Shown here piece by piece: positions 22,143 through 32,201 of a stretch of 64,000 nucleotides of DNA. Location of the stretch: assembly GCA_021732995.1 (NCBI GenBank), contig JAKFWA010000077.1, positions 1-64,000 on the forward strand, read 5' to 3'. The notes below the pieces were generated by a model. It was not told the origin of the DNA. It did not search any database and worked only from the letters and a program-made list of their open reading frames with translations. The DNA comes from Planctomycetaceae bacterium (GTDB taxonomy: Bacteria > Planctomycetota > Planctomycetia > Planctomycetales > Planctomycetaceae). The translations under genes were made by a program, and so were the position numbers. The first letter of the stretch is position 1. Every line of letters begins with the position of its first letter.

Positions 22143-22592
22143 TCAGAACTGCTCTGGATCAAAATTGATCAGCTTGCCATCGCGGAAGACAAGTAGTGCG
22201 CTGCGGCCCTTGCGGTCCGGGCCCCACTTGTAGGTCACATCGTTCATTTCGAAGTTGGCGCTGTTTTTCTTCAGCCAGCCGTCGTTGTCGATGCGCTCGC
22301 CGGACTCTCCCATAACTGCTGCGATTTCGGCGGGGCTCATGCCAGAATTCACGCAGTTACGCATCAGCCAGCGGAAGGCTGCCGGATCGCGTTCCTGTTG
22401 GAATTTCTCTCGATAAGACTCTTCTTCCGCCTGAGACTGTTTTGCCGAACGAAAGGTTGGGAACAGCGAACTGCCACTTTCGGGAAGCGCACTGCAGCCG
22501 ACGATTCCTAAAATTAATAATGCGACCACCAATCTGCCGATGGTCCGAGAGAAACCATCAGCATTTCTCGATGATTGCGATTGGCACTGCAT
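22143..22592 (-). CDS. Hypothetical lipoprotein
   Basis: 149 residues from the ATG at 22592. This start puts a signal sequence and lipobox (LLILGIVGC, Cys33) at the N-terminus; a longer reading frame upstream would bury the signal peptide and run under the divergent sigma factor gene. The mature part has a helical segment (about 55-85, SYREKFQQERDPAAF) and a C-terminal beta-rich part (VTYKWGPDRKGRSALLVFRDG). I do not recognise the family. It is divergent from the sigma factor gene, so it may be a regulatory target. Confidence 0.7.
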   Translation of the reverse strand: MQCQSQSSRNADGFSRTIGRLVVALLILGIVGCSALPESGSSLFPTFRSAKQSQAEEESYREKFQQERDPAAFRWLMRNCVNSGMSPAEIAAVMGESGERIDNDGWLKKNSANFEMNDVTYKWGPDRKGRSALLVFRDGKLINFDPEQF

Positions 22593-23030
22593 CCTGAATC
22601 CTTTCGGTGCGACACCCGGCAGACACTGCCTGGGAACTCCTGGCCCCGAAAGCATGTCTGAGATGGCATAATTGAGAGAAGACCATTTATCGATTTGGTC
22701 AACATTTCTGATAGCTTCCAACACTTTGCTATGGCACGCTCGTAGCAGTGCTAGGTGGAACTGCCAGATCTGAAGCGGCGGAGGCCCGCATATCGTGGTG
22801 TGAAACAATGGCTTAACTCGTTCGGTGTTCCGGACACGTATTGCCTGAATCTCGCGAAGGGGGCTAAAGTGGCTCGGAACGTCTTGAAGCTGAAAAATAG
22901 GTTGGAACCGGTATCTGGTTCCCGTTTTGATCTGTCTGACTCCCCACGCGTTTCTCCGCGAGTGGACGGACAGCAAATTCAGCGTCAGGACGACGGGGTA
23001 GTTTTCAGCGAGCAACCGCGCAGGCGTACC
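22593..23030. other. Intergenic region between lipoprotein and sigma factor
   Basis: 438 bp between divergent starts. A plus-strand frame stays open from a GTG at 22755 and would give the sigma factor 92 extra residues, but these are basic, low-complexity and unlike the family. No clear promoter elements or RNA gene were found. Confidence 0.4.
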
Positions 23031-23609
23031 GTGGCACTGACCGAGTTCGATCGAAATCTTCTGAAGAGATGCCTGGCTGAAGAGTCAGAGGCGTGGAAGG
23101 ATTTCGTCGACCGATTCATCGGCCTGTTCGTACATGTCATCCACCACACGGCACACGCTCGCAGCGTGCAGGTCACGGTGGACGATGTTGATGATTTGTG
23201 CGCCGAAATCTTCGTCACCTTGCTGGCTGACAACTTCGCTGTGCTGCGACGCTTCCGGGGGTCTTCCTCGCTGATGACTTATCTGACGGTTGTGGCTCGG
23301 CGCATCGTTGTGCGCGAGATTTCGCGGCGGAAAATGGCTGAGGCGCTAGGACACGTGGCCGCTCATCACTCTTCGGTCGAGCAGGCGCAGGCGACAGTCA
23401 ATTGGGACGTCCAGCGCGTTGAGAACACCGAGCACGTGGAACGCATGCTCGAAGGTCTGCCGCCGCGCGATGCAGATATCGTGCGTGAATACCATCTCGA
23501 AGGCCGTTCTTATCGCGAGATCAGCACCCGCCTTGGTGTGCCTGAGAACTCGATTGGCCCTACGCTGTCTCGAGCCCGTGATCGCATGCGCGAAACAGTT
23601 CGTGATTAG
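23031..23609 (+). CDS. RNA polymerase sigma factor, sigma-70/ECF-like planctomycete type
   Basis: 192 residues from a GTG at 23031, giving the N-terminus ALTEFDRNLLKRC that I recall as the usual start of this planctomycete family. A weak AGG lies six bases upstream. Region 2 (about 10-90, with DVDDLCAEIFVTLL and FRGSSSLMTYLTVVARRIV) and region 4 with its HTH (LPPRDADIVREYHLEGRSYREISTRLGV) are both complete. It should direct polymerase to a small regulon. No anti-sigma gene is adjacent; the divergent lipoprotein is the only neighbour upstream. A start at 22755 (GTG) is possible but less likely. Confidence 0.85.
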   Translation: MALTEFDRNLLKRCLAEESEAWKDFVDRFIGLFVHVIHHTAHARSVQVTVDDVDDLCAEIFVTLLADNFAVLRRFRGSSSLMTYLTVVARRIVVREISRRKMAEALGHVAAHHSSVEQAQATVNWDVQRVENTEHVERMLEGLPPRDADIVREYHLEGRSYREISTRLGVPENSIGPTLSRARDRMRETVRD

Positions 23610-23734
23610 TCCGCGAACCCGCTGTCAAAACCGCGTCTCTTGAGTGCGAGTTGCTGCTGGTCTGCTTAAATTAAGTACCGCGCGCCGTTTTAAATCCTGG
23701 CGAGCGACAGCAATTCAGATTCTCGGAGACGTCG

Positions 23735-24919
23735 ATGTTCGGACAATTCAAAGCTCATCTCACCGAGCAACTCGCAGGCATTCGTCAGGCCGGGTTGTGG
23801 AAGAGTGAACGCGTCATCGAAACGCCTCAGGATGCGCGCATCCGAGCCGGTGGCGGCGCATCCGTCCTGAACTTCTGCGCGAATAACTATCTCGGCCTGG
23901 CCGATCATCCGGAGATTCTGGCTGCCGCTCGCGATGCCTTGGAGAAGTGGGGCTTCGGGATGGCCTCCGTGCGATTCATCTGCGGCACTCAGGAGTTGCA
24001 CAAGCAACTGGAAAACCGCCTGAGTTCGTTTCTCGGCACTGACGACACCATTTTGTACTCGTCCTGCTTCGATGCGAACGGCGGCTTGTTTGAAACTTTG
24101 CTGGGCGCGGAAGACGCCATCATCTCCGATGAGTTGAATCACGCGAGCATTATTGATGGCGTTCGGCTCTGTAAGGCGTCCCGCTTCCGCTATCGCAACA
24201 ACGACATGGCGGACCTCGAAGAGAAGCTGAAGGAGGCAAAGTCAGCCCGCTTTCGCATGATTGCGACCGATGGCGTCTTCTCGATGGACGGCTACTTGGC
24301 AAACCTGCCTGCGATTTGCGAACTCGCCGACAAGTACGACGCCTTGGTGATGGTGGACGATTCGCACGCTGTCGGCTTCATTGGTCCGAACGGACGAGGC
24401 ACCCCCGAGCACTTCGGTGTGACCGACCGCATCGACATTCTGACGGGTACACTCGGCAAGGCGCTTGGCGGGGCGAGCGGTGGTTACACCAGCGGCCGTC
24501 GCGAGATCATCGATCTGCTGCGGCAGAGGTCTCGACCGTACCTCTTTTCCAATTCCGTCCCGCCGCCAATCGCTGCCGCGACATTGAAAGCTCTGGACCT
24601 CGTCGCCAATCAGCCTGACTTACGAGCGCGGCTGAAACGCAACACCGAATTCTTCCGCAGTGAAATGCCGAAGCAGGGACTCTCCGTCTTGCCGGGCGAG
24701 CATCCGATTTCGCCCGTCATGTTGGGAGACGCCGCGCTCGCCGGTCGCTTCGCCGATGCCATGCTGAAACGTGGCGTTTATGTGATCGGTTTCTCGTACC
24801 CCGTCGTTCCGATGGGCAAGGCCCGCATCCGAACGCAGATGTCAGCGGCTCATTCGCTGGAAGACATCCAATTTGCAATCGACGCCTTTGCTGCGGTCAA
24901 ACGCGAACTGGGTGTTTAA
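23735..24919 (+). CDS. kbl: Glycine C-acetyltransferase (2-amino-3-ketobutyrate CoA ligase)
   Basis: 394-residue PLP enzyme of the alpha-oxoamine synthase family, cleaving 2-amino-3-ketobutyrate with CoA to glycine and acetyl-CoA in threonine breakdown. The PLP-binding Lys is K242 in [14 protein letters not shown], and the DDSHAVGF motif (208-215) supplies the residue that contacts the PLP ring. Length and overall sequence fit Kbl better than BioF or ALAS, whose folds are the same. Threonine dehydrogenase (tdh), the usual partner, is not next to it. Confidence 0.92.
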   Translation: MFGQFKAHLTEQLAGIRQAGLWKSERVIETPQDARIRAGGGASVLNFCANNYLGLADHPEILAAARDALEKWGFGMASVRFICGTQELHKQLENRLSSFLGTDDTILYSSCFDANGGLFETLLGAEDAIISDELNHASIIDGVRLCKASRFRYRNNDMADLEEKLKEAKSARFRMIATDGVFSMDGYLANLPAICELADKYDALVMVDDSHAVGFIGPNGRGTPEHFGVTDRIDILTGTLGKALGGASGGYTSGRREIIDLLRQRSRPYLFSNSVPPPIAAATLKALDLVANQPDLRARLKRNTEFFRSEMPKQGLSVLPGEHPISPVMLGDAALAGRFADAMLKRGVYVIGFSYPVVPMGKARIRTQMSAAHSLEDIQFAIDAFAAVKRELGV

Positions 24920-25002
24920 GTTTGGTCGCAGCACGCTCATGGTCGTCTTTCGCTCCGCGAAAGGGCGCTTCGTGGTTCGGAATGCAAACTCGCTTTTGAG
25001 GC

Positions 25003-27375
25003 TTAAGCCGAGCGCTGTTGTTCCGGGTACTTGATGCGGCCGTGGTAGATCGCGATCAAGGACTTGCTCAGAGATTCCTCGATCACGCGAATTTCGCTCA
25101 ATGTCAAAGAGCTCTCTTCGAACTGACCGTCGAGCAGGCGGTCCATCGTGATTTTGTGCACGAGGGTTTCGATACGTTTCGGAGTGGGATCGCTCAATGT
25201 CCGGCTGGCGCTTTCGACGGCGTCGGCCAACATCAGGACGCCTGCTTCGCGGCTTTGCGGTTTCGGACCGGGATACCGGAACGCTGATTCCTGCACTTCG
25301 CCGCTGTAGTCTGGATCTTCTTCCGCCAGCTTGGTGGCTTCGACGAAGAAGTAACGCACCAGCGTCGTGCCGTGGTGCTGCTCGATGAAGTCGATCAGCG
25401 ACTGCGGAATGTGATGTTGCAGGGCAAGGTCTACTCCGTCCTTCACGTGGCCGATGATGATCAGCGTACTCATGGCCGGAGCCAGATTCGCATGACGACT
25501 CTTCATGCCCTCGGTCATGTTTTCGACGAAGTACTCCGGCTTCAGCATCTTGCCGATGTCGTGATAGTACGCACCAACTCGCACGAGCAGGCCGTTGGCG
25601 TCAATCGCCTCAGCGGCGGTTTCTGCGATGGTCGCGACGGCGATCGAGTGGTTGTAAGTACCTGGAGCGCGACGCACGAGTTCCTGCAGCAGCGGGTGCG
25701 AAATATCGCTGAGTTCCAGTAGGCTGATGTCAGTCACGACGCCGAACGCGGATTCGATCAACGGCAGACTGCCCGCGACGATGTAACCTGCAACAAGGCA
25801 CCAGCCGGCACCTTTCAGAGCGTCAATCAGCAGGGCGTACTCGGAGGTCAGCACGTTCCACGATCCGCCCGCCAGCACGGCCATGCCGCAGTAGACCAGC
25901 ACGTAGGCGAGGCCTGTCACGAAGCCGATCTTGATGAGCGTCAGTCGTGACGACACCTGCTTCAATGGGATGACTGCCGTCACCGAGACCGTCAGCAGGA
26001 TGACGAACTGCGACAGCTCGCCCACGGTTGAGAGGGTCAGAATCAGGCTGATGGTGATCGCCGTCAGCGCGGCCATCACCTGGTTGTAAGAGACGGCAAA
26101 GATCATCGCGGCGACGGTGACGGGAATGAGTTCTGCCCGCAGCGAGAACCCGCTTAGCCAGCGGCCGACAGCGATCGCGATCACTACTGAAACCAGAACC
26201 TTCGTGAGCCGTCCGAACGAACGTACGACCTTGGGTTCGTTCGCGACCAGATAGTAGCCGTTGATGGCGAACAGCAGGCCGATCATCACGATGCAGGTGA
26301 AGACTCGCAGCGCGCGCCAGTAGCCCGGAACTTTGGCTTCGGCGGCGTTGTGTTCGTCGTGCAGCAGCTCGAACAGTTCATCATCGATCAGTTCGCCAGG
26401 ACCGACGAGCACCTGATCCTCGAACCAGTCGTCATAGACCTCTTCAATTCGTTCGCGAGCCAGCCGACGCGCTTCCTGAGTCTTGGAGCGATCATGGCGC
26501 AGTGTTTCGGGCAGATTGCGGCGCAACCAGGCCTCCATCTGCGGGCGAACCTGATTGAGCAGCGGCAACTGTGGCCACAGGCGAGCAATGCTGCCGCCGG
26601 GCTCCAACTGCGACTTTAACTCGACATCGCTCAGGCTGACGAATTTTTCATGATCAGCAGTGCTTTCCGACAGCAGAACCAGCCGCTTTCCAGGTTGGAT
26701 CTTCAACGTGCCAACATCGTCTTCATCGATCAGGCCGTATTCGTCGACGGTCGCCAGCAAGCGTTGAAACTCGGCGAGCAACCCTTCGATGCGTTCCAGA
26801 CGACTCTGTTCGCTGTCGCGTGACTGGCTGTCATCAGCGGCCAGCACGAGGTTCCGCACCTGCTGAAAGCGTGCTTCGGACGCGGCACGCTGCTTTTCGT
26901 CTTCTTCTTCGGAACGACTCAGATCGAGACCGAAGCTGCGGCGGATGTTTGTCGACAGCGCGGTTGCCGACATGACTTCGCTGACAGTCTGAAAATCACT
27001 CCGCAGGCTAGCGGTGATCGTGTCGCGCTGCAGATGCTGATAACGGAAATAGAGCGGGACCTGAGCTTCCGCCTGATCGCGTCGGCGGCCGGTTTCGCGG
27101 CGGTCAACTCGTTGAAAGTCGACCGTGGCCAGCACACCGTGAGCCGGGCGGTCACCGATGCGGAAGCGGAACGGATTTCTCCAGCCCTCGACAATAACGG
27201 TCAGCACCAGCACCGCGAGAAGCGTCAGGCTGAGCCGGGCCAGGACGCTACGGTCCTTTAAGGCGGCAACGATTCGAGGAAGAGTGCCGTGAGAGGCGCC
27301 AATTTCCGACACCCGCGACGCTCGATACCGTCGCGGATTCTTTTGGCCGAAGAATGCCATGTCTGTCCGACGCAT
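25003..27375 (-). CDS. pgpH: 7TMR-HD family phosphohydrolase (PgpH-like c-di-AMP phosphodiesterase)
   Basis: About 790 residues: one N-terminal membrane segment, a large extracytoplasmic 7TMR-HDED domain (about 80-370), seven membrane segments (about 375-570) and a cytosolic HD domain. The metal motif is in VGAYYHDIGKM, and further His ligands lie in GHVKDGVDLALQHH. PgpH proteins hydrolyse cyclic di-AMP to pApA. The start at 27375 (MRRTDMAFF) or 27360 (MAFF) is preferred over one at 27444, which adds residues unlike the family. It lies downstream of phoH, as in many bacteria, but ybeY, which usually follows, is absent here. Confidence 0.9.
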   Translation of the reverse strand: MRRTDMAFFGQKNPRRYRASRVSEIGASHGTLPRIVAALKDRSVLARLSLTLLAVLVLTVIVEGWRNPFRFRIGDRPAHGVLATVDFQRVDRRETGRRRDQAEAQVPLYFRYQHLQRDTITASLRSDFQTVSEVMSATALSTNIRRSFGLDLSRSEEEDEKQRAASEARFQQVRNLVLAADDSQSRDSEQSRLERIEGLLAEFQRLLATVDEYGLIDEDDVGTLKIQPGKRLVLLSESTADHEKFVSLSDVELKSQLEPGGSIARLWPQLPLLNQVRPQMEAWLRRNLPETLRHDRSKTQEARRLARERIEEVYDDWFEDQVLVGPGELIDDELFELLHDEHNAAEAKVPGYWRALRVFTCIVMIGLLFAINGYYLVANEPKVVRSFGRLTKVLVSVVIAIAVGRWLSGFSLRAELIPVTVAAMIFAVSYNQVMAALTAITISLILTLSTVGELSQFVILLTVSVTAVIPLKQVSSRLTLIKIGFVTGLAYVLVYCGMAVLAGGSWNVLTSEYALLIDALKGAGWCLVAGYIVAGSLPLIESAFGVVTDISLLELSDISHPLLQELVRRAPGTYNHSIAVATIAETAAEAIDANGLLVRVGAYYHDIGKMLKPEYFVENMTEGMKSRHANLAPAMSTLIIIGHVKDGVDLALQHHIPQSLIDFIEQHHGTTLVRYFFVEATKLAEEDPDYSGEVQESAFRYPGPKPQSREAGVLMLADAVESASRTLSDPTPKRIETLVHKITMDRLLDGQFEESSLTLSEIRVIEESLSKSLIAIYHGRIKYPEQQRSA

Positions 27376-27472
27376 AGTCGCGCGTGAGAGGAGGTGACCC
27401 TCACGCTTCAACTCACGAGGCTTTTGGCAGCATCTAGCCACCAAACGTTACCGGGTGCGACTCGCACCGGAC

Positions 27473-28480
27473 CTACCTGCCTCGCGAATGGGTTCCCTTT
27501 GAGGAACCGTCGTCATACGCCCGCACTATCTCGCGGACGAGCCGATGACGAACAATATCCTGACCGGACAACTGAACGACCGCAACTCCAGGAATGCCAT
27601 TTAGTCGTCCGATCGCATCACCGAGTCCCGACCGGGTTCCCGGAGGCAAATCACTCTGAGTGGGATCGCCTGTTACCACGATCTTCGATCCCTCACCCAT
27701 ACGAGTCAGGAACATGAGCATCTGTGTGGTTGTGGTATTCTGGGCTTCGTCCAAAATAATGAACGTTTCATTGAGAGTTCGGCCACGCATGAACGCTAAC
27801 GGCACGATCTCGATGACGTCGTTCTCCATATAACGCTTGACCTGCTCGAAGTTGAGGATGTCAGACAGGGCATCCAGCAGGGGACGCAGATATGGATTGA
27901 CCTTGGCCAGCATGTCGCCGGGAAGAAAACCCAGTTTCTCGCCAGCTTCGACGGCAGGGCGGACTAGCACGATCTTTCGAACCTGCTCCGATCGTAGAGC
28001 GTGGATGGCCATGGCGACCGAAAGATACGTCTTTCCGCAGCCAGCCGGTCCTGAGCAAAAAATTAGATCGTTCTCGCGGATCGCATCGACATAGACCTTC
28101 TGGCCCTCGGTTCGGGGGACAACGCGCTTGGCATGCTCGAACAAGTCTATCGGTGCTGCCTGCAACCGCTTGCCGTTGCTGCCGGAATGGTCGCTCTCGG
28201 GGCTAGAATTCTGATGACTCCCCGCGCTGTGTCGCGACAGGATGCGTTCAACTTCGGAGCCTTCCAGTCCGCCATGCCGACGGATGATGGATTGCAGGTC
28301 CGCGAACACCTTCAGGCCCGCGCTGACTTTGGACGGATCGCCCGAGATTCGAATTTCGTCCCCGCGAATTACGACCTGCACGCCCATGCGATCGCGCACC
28401 AGGCGGAGGTACTCGTCGTGTGATCCGAGCAAGGAACGGATCTGGTCGGGACTGTCGAAGTGCAACGATTCGTGTGTCAT
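27473..28480 (-). CDS. phoH: PhoH family P-loop ATPase
   Basis: 335 residues. An N-terminal KH-like part (about 15-75) precedes the PhoH ATPase domain with Walker A (SGPAGCGKT) and Walker B (FIILDEAQNTT), and the GDPTQSDLPPG sensor motif. Members are RNA-associated ATPases thought to act in RNA turnover, often with YbeY. It is the first gene of a likely two-gene operon with pgpH, about 100 bases upstream of it. The C-terminus is basic. Confidence 0.92.
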   Translation of the reverse strand: MTHESLHFDSPDQIRSLLGSHDEYLRLVRDRMGVQVVIRGDEIRISGDPSKVSAGLKVFADLQSIIRRHGGLEGSEVERILSRHSAGSHQNSSPESDHSGSNGKRLQAAPIDLFEHAKRVVPRTEGQKVYVDAIRENDLIFCSGPAGCGKTYLSVAMAIHALRSEQVRKIVLVRPAVEAGEKLGFLPGDMLAKVNPYLRPLLDALSDILNFEQVKRYMENDVIEIVPLAFMRGRTLNETFIILDEAQNTTTTQMLMFLTRMGEGSKIVVTGDPTQSDLPPGTRSGLGDAIGRLNGIPGVAVVQLSGQDIVRHRLVREIVRAYDDGSSKGTHSRGR

Positions 28481-28966
28481 CCAAGTCCTCGAAGGGAAAA
28501 GACCGGGTCGTCAATCGCGCCTCCGGAATTCACTCTCCATCATAAATTGGTACGTGTAATTCAGGGAGTCGGCGGTCCGATTTTGCTGCGATTCGGCAAT
28601 CCGACCCGCTGGGGTCGGCATCAAAGGGCATCAGCCGATGCTTGCGGACACCTGGTTCTTGAACCCGGTTCCGCCGCTCTGTTGTTTCTACCAATTTCTT
28701 CGGCACCGTCCGTTATTCACGTTCCTGATGATGACAACTTCGGCCATTGAACCAGATCATGTTCCCACCTGTCTGATCAGCGTGACGTAATTTTTGTCGC
28801 CAGCTTTGCGACCGTCGCAGTTTTTGCTGCCACAAGAATCGTCTGCCTCAATTTCTTCCGCAGGATCAAAATCTTCGGAAGAACTGGTGCGACCGTTGCC
28901 GATCTGAGAGGGATTCGTTTTCCTCGCGTCTGCTTCAGAACAACTTTGCTGCCTGCCAGAACTCAC
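28481..28966. other. Intergenic region between phoH and MFS transporter
   Basis: About 490 bp between divergent genes. It contains a small hairpin (28601-28607 with 28612-28618) and a minus-strand open frame (28757-28966, GTG start, 69 codons) with a protein-like acidic, Cys-containing C-terminal half; see findings. No RNA gene was recognised. Confidence 0.4.
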
Positions 28967-30349
28967 ATGTCCGCTTCTTTGCCCGCATCGAACCCCACCG
29001 ACACCCCCACGTCTCGCAAACTTCGCAACAACCTGCATCTCAGCACCGCTGACGCCACCACGTTTAACGTGATGGTCGGACTCGGCGAGACGTACTTTCC
29101 GGCCTTCGCATTGGCACTTGGAAAAGGCGATCGGATCAGCGGGCTCATTGCTACCGTCCCCATGCTGGCCGGAGCGTTGTTGCAACTGGTGGCCATGCGG
29201 GCGGTCCCCAAGCTGGGCTCGTATCGTCGCTGGGTCGTGCTGTGTGCGACTGTGCAGGCTTTGAGCTTCATTCCGTTGGCGGTTGCGGCTTTCAAGGGCA
29301 GCATTCCGACCTTCCTGCTGTTTCTGGCTGCTGCTGTTTATTGGGGAGCGGGGCAAGCCACTGTTCCAGTCTGGAACACGTGGGTTGAGGCGCTCATCCC
29401 GTCGAAGATTCGAGCTCCCTACTTCGCCTGCCGGACACGGTTGTCGCAGTTCGGCATGCTCGTCGGAGTCATCGGTGGCGGTTTAGCGCTGCACTGGGGC
29501 CGGGAATCCGGAATCGAACTGACGGTCTTCGGAGTGATCCTGTTGCTCGCCGGACTGGCTCGATTCGGGTCATCCCGGTGCTTGTCTGCTCAAACCGATG
29601 TTCCGTTCTCGCGACAGCCTTTCATTCGCGAGGTCAATCCCGTCACTGGCAAGCGGGACCCGATTCTGACGAAGTCGAACAAGCGGTTGCTGCGTTACGT
29701 CTTCCTCATGCAGGGAGGCGTGTATCTGTCTGGTCCGTTCTTCACCGCTTACATGCGTGAGCACCTCCACATGTCGTACTTCGACTATGTGGTGCTGATC
29801 TCGTCGGCGTTCGCGGCCCGTATCGTGGTCCTGTCGTATCTGGGCTCGTTCGCTCATCGCTATGGGGCGCACCGTCTGTTGTGGGTAGGTGCCATCGGCA
29901 TCATGCCATTGCCTGCGATGTGGCTGGTCTCCAGCAATTTTTACTTTCTGCTCGCGTTGCAGATCGTCGGCGGCATGTTCTGGGCGGCACACGAACTGGC
30001 GATGATGTTGCTGTTCATCGATGCGATTCCGCGGCACAGCCGCATGAATGTGTTGTCGCTCTATAACCTGGGCAATTCGGCGGCCATGGCCACCGGCACC
30101 ATCATCGGTGCGGAAATGCTCCGGATGTGGGGCGAGATTCCCTCTACCTATCTGACTCTGTTTGCTGTTTCTTCACTGATACGGATCGGCGCTCTGGGAC
30201 TGCTCAAACGCGTGCCCAGCGAGCACGCCGGAGCCGTCGTGCAGCCCCCTTTTGCGATTCCTCGGCCGCATTCATTGCGACCGAGCAACAGCAACACTCG
30301 GTCGACTGAACGCCGCGAATTGTGCGTGGCGAACGAAGCCGCTCCGTGA
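28967..30349 (+). CDS. Major facilitator superfamily transporter
   Basis: 460 residues from the ATG at 28967; an earlier TTG at 28946 is less likely. Twelve hydrophobic segments can be seen, with a central charged loop (about 205-245) between the two halves. The loop between segments 2 and 3 lacks a strict MFS motif A, so the subfamily is unclear. No substrate can be named. It is convergent with the carbamoyltransferase gene, 13 bases away, so the two are probably not co-transcribed. Confidence 0.85.
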   Translation: MSASLPASNPTDTPTSRKLRNNLHLSTADATTFNVMVGLGETYFPAFALALGKGDRISGLIATVPMLAGALLQLVAMRAVPKLGSYRRWVVLCATVQALSFIPLAVAAFKGSIPTFLLFLAAAVYWGAGQATVPVWNTWVEALIPSKIRAPYFACRTRLSQFGMLVGVIGGGLALHWGRESGIELTVFGVILLLAGLARFGSSRCLSAQTDVPFSRQPFIREVNPVTGKRDPILTKSNKRLLRYVFLMQGGVYLSGPFFTAYMREHLHMSYFDYVVLISSAFAARIVVLSYLGSFAHRYGAHRLLWVGAIGIMPLPAMWLVSSNFYFLLALQIVGGMFWAAHELAMMLLFIDAIPRHSRMNVLSLYNLGNSAAMATGTIIGAEMLRMWGEIPSTYLTLFAVSSLIRIGALGLLKRVPSEHAGAVVQPPFAIPRPHSLRPSNSNTRSTERRELCVANEAAP

Positions 30350-30362
30350 TGCTGCTGCTCGC

Positions 30363-32201
30363 TCAGTCCAACTGGAACTTCGCCAGATGGGCTTGCCGTT
30401 GCGATTCATTGACGCCTGGTTGCTGGTCCTTCAGCAGGATGTGCCGACCTAGTACGAGCACATCAATGTCTGTCATGCGAAAACAGCGCCAGGCGTCTTC
30501 CGGAGTACACACAATCGGCTCGCTGCGCACGTTGAAGCTGGTGTTGATGAGCACCGGACAACCGGTCTGCTCTTTGAATTTGGTCATCAGCAGGTGGAGC
30601 AGGGGATTGCGTTCCGCGTCCACGGTCTGGATGCGCGCTGAGTAATCCACGTGGGTGATCGCCGGAATAGTCGAGCGGGCGTAATTCAGCTTTTCGATGC
30701 CGAACTTGGAGTCGTATTCCGGCGGCAGCGGACTGCGATGCTCTTCGCGCACCTCTGCCACTTGCAGCATGTAGGGACTCTCTTCGTTCGGCCGCATCTC
30801 GAAGTATTCGTGCACGTGTTCGCGCAGCACGATCGGCGCGAAGGGGCGGAACGATTCGCGGAACTTGATCTTCAGGTTCATCGCCGACTGCATCTGCGTG
30901 CTACGGGCATCGCCGATGATGCTGCGGGCTCCCAGTGCTCGCGGACCGAACTCCATGTGCCCTTGAAACCAGCCGATGATCTTTTCATTCGCGATCATCG
31001 TCGCCACCTGAGTCGCCAGATCCTCGTCGGAAGCGGCGGTGGTGTAGACCGCTCCGGCTTTGGTCAGGAACTCCGCAATCTCGGCGTCGGAATAGGCCGG
31101 GCCGAGCAGCGAGCCGCGTTGCGCGTCTTTGCCGTTCGGCGCTCGCGGCTTGTCCAGCAACTGGTGCCAGATGAAGAGGGCTGTTCCCAGAGCGCCGCCG
31201 GCATCTCCGGCCGCCGGCTGGATGAAGATCTGATCAAACGGGCCTTCGCGCAAGATTCGCCCGTTTCCGACGCAGTTCAGCGCGACGCCGCCTGCGAGAA
31301 CTAGATTCTTCAATCCGGTTTGCTGATGCGCGTAGCGGGCCTGCCGCAGCATGACCTCCTCGGTGACGACCTGTAGGGACGCTGCGAGGTCCATCTCCCG
31401 TTGAGTCAGCAACGATTCCGGCTGTCGAGGCGGTCCGCCGAAGAGATGGTGGAACCGATCCGACGTCATGGTCAGACCCTGACAGTAGTTGAAGTAGCTC
31501 ATGTCCATCCGGAATGAGCCGTCTTCCTTGAGGTCGATCAGGTGCTTGAGGATCAGGTCCTTGAATCGTGGCGAGCCATATGGAGCGAGCCCCATCACCT
31601 TGTACTCGCCGCTGTTGACTCGGAAGCCCGTGTAATACGTGAAGGCCGAATACAGCAGTCCGAGCGAGTGCGGGAACCGGATTTCTTGAGTGAGTTCCAG
31701 CTTGTTCCCACGTCCGACGCCGAAGCAGGTGGTTGACCATTCCCCAACGCCGTCGAGCGTTAGAATGGCTGCCTCATCAAACGGAGACGGGAAGAACGCG
31801 CTGGCCGCGTGCGACTCATGATGGTCGGTGAAGACGTACTTACCGCGATACTTGCCGCGCAGCCCGGCACTCATTTCGCGGGGCAGAAATAATTTCTCTT
31901 TTAACCAGACCGGAATCGCCTGACGAAACGACGTGAAACCTCCGGGGACGAAGGCCAGATAGGTTTCCAGCAGCCGCTCAAACTTGCGGAGCGGCTTGTC
32001 ATAGAAGCCGACGTAGTCGAGTTGCTCAGGTCCGATGCCGGCTGTTTGCAGGCAGAAGTCGATCGCGCTGGTCGGGAATCGCGAATCGTGTTTCGTACGC
32101 GTGAAGCGTTCTTCCTGAGCCGCCGCGACGATCTTCCCATCAATGACCAACGCCGCTGCCGAGTCGTGATAGAAAGCTGATATTCCAAGAATCGCGGTCA
32201 T
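30363..32201 (-). CDS. Carbamoyltransferase of the NodU/CmcH family
   Basis: 612 residues from the ATG at 32201, which gives the family N-terminus AILGISAFYHDSAAAL; a longer frame upstream is unlike the family. The N-terminal Kae1-like ASKHA domain has the metal-binding HHESHAASAFF motif and TLDGVGEW. The C-terminal YrdC-like part has the carbamoyl-adenylate region (FGPRALGARSII). NodU/CmcH enzymes carry a carbamoyl group from carbamoyl phosphate to a hydroxyl of a sugar, antibiotic or lipid. The acceptor is unknown; no biosynthetic gene cluster is adjacent. Confidence 0.92.
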   Translation of the reverse strand: MTAILGISAFYHDSAAALVIDGKIVAAAQEERFTRTKHDSRFPTSAIDFCLQTAGIGPEQLDYVGFYDKPLRKFERLLETYLAFVPGGFTSFRQAIPVWLKEKLFLPREMSAGLRGKYRGKYVFTDHHESHAASAFFPSPFDEAAILTLDGVGEWSTTCFGVGRGNKLELTQEIRFPHSLGLLYSAFTYYTGFRVNSGEYKVMGLAPYGSPRFKDLILKHLIDLKEDGSFRMDMSYFNYCQGLTMTSDRFHHLFGGPPRQPESLLTQREMDLAASLQVVTEEVMLRQARYAHQQTGLKNLVLAGGVALNCVGNGRILREGPFDQIFIQPAAGDAGGALGTALFIWHQLLDKPRAPNGKDAQRGSLLGPAYSDAEIAEFLTKAGAVYTTAASDEDLATQVATMIANEKIIGWFQGHMEFGPRALGARSIIGDARSTQMQSAMNLKIKFRESFRPFAPIVLREHVHEYFEMRPNEESPYMLQVAEVREEHRSPLPPEYDSKFGIEKLNYARSTIPAITHVDYSARIQTVDAERNPLLHLLMTKFKEQTGCPVLINTSFNVRSEPIVCTPEDAWRCFRMTDIDVLVLGRHILLKDQQPGVNESQRQAHLAKFQLD

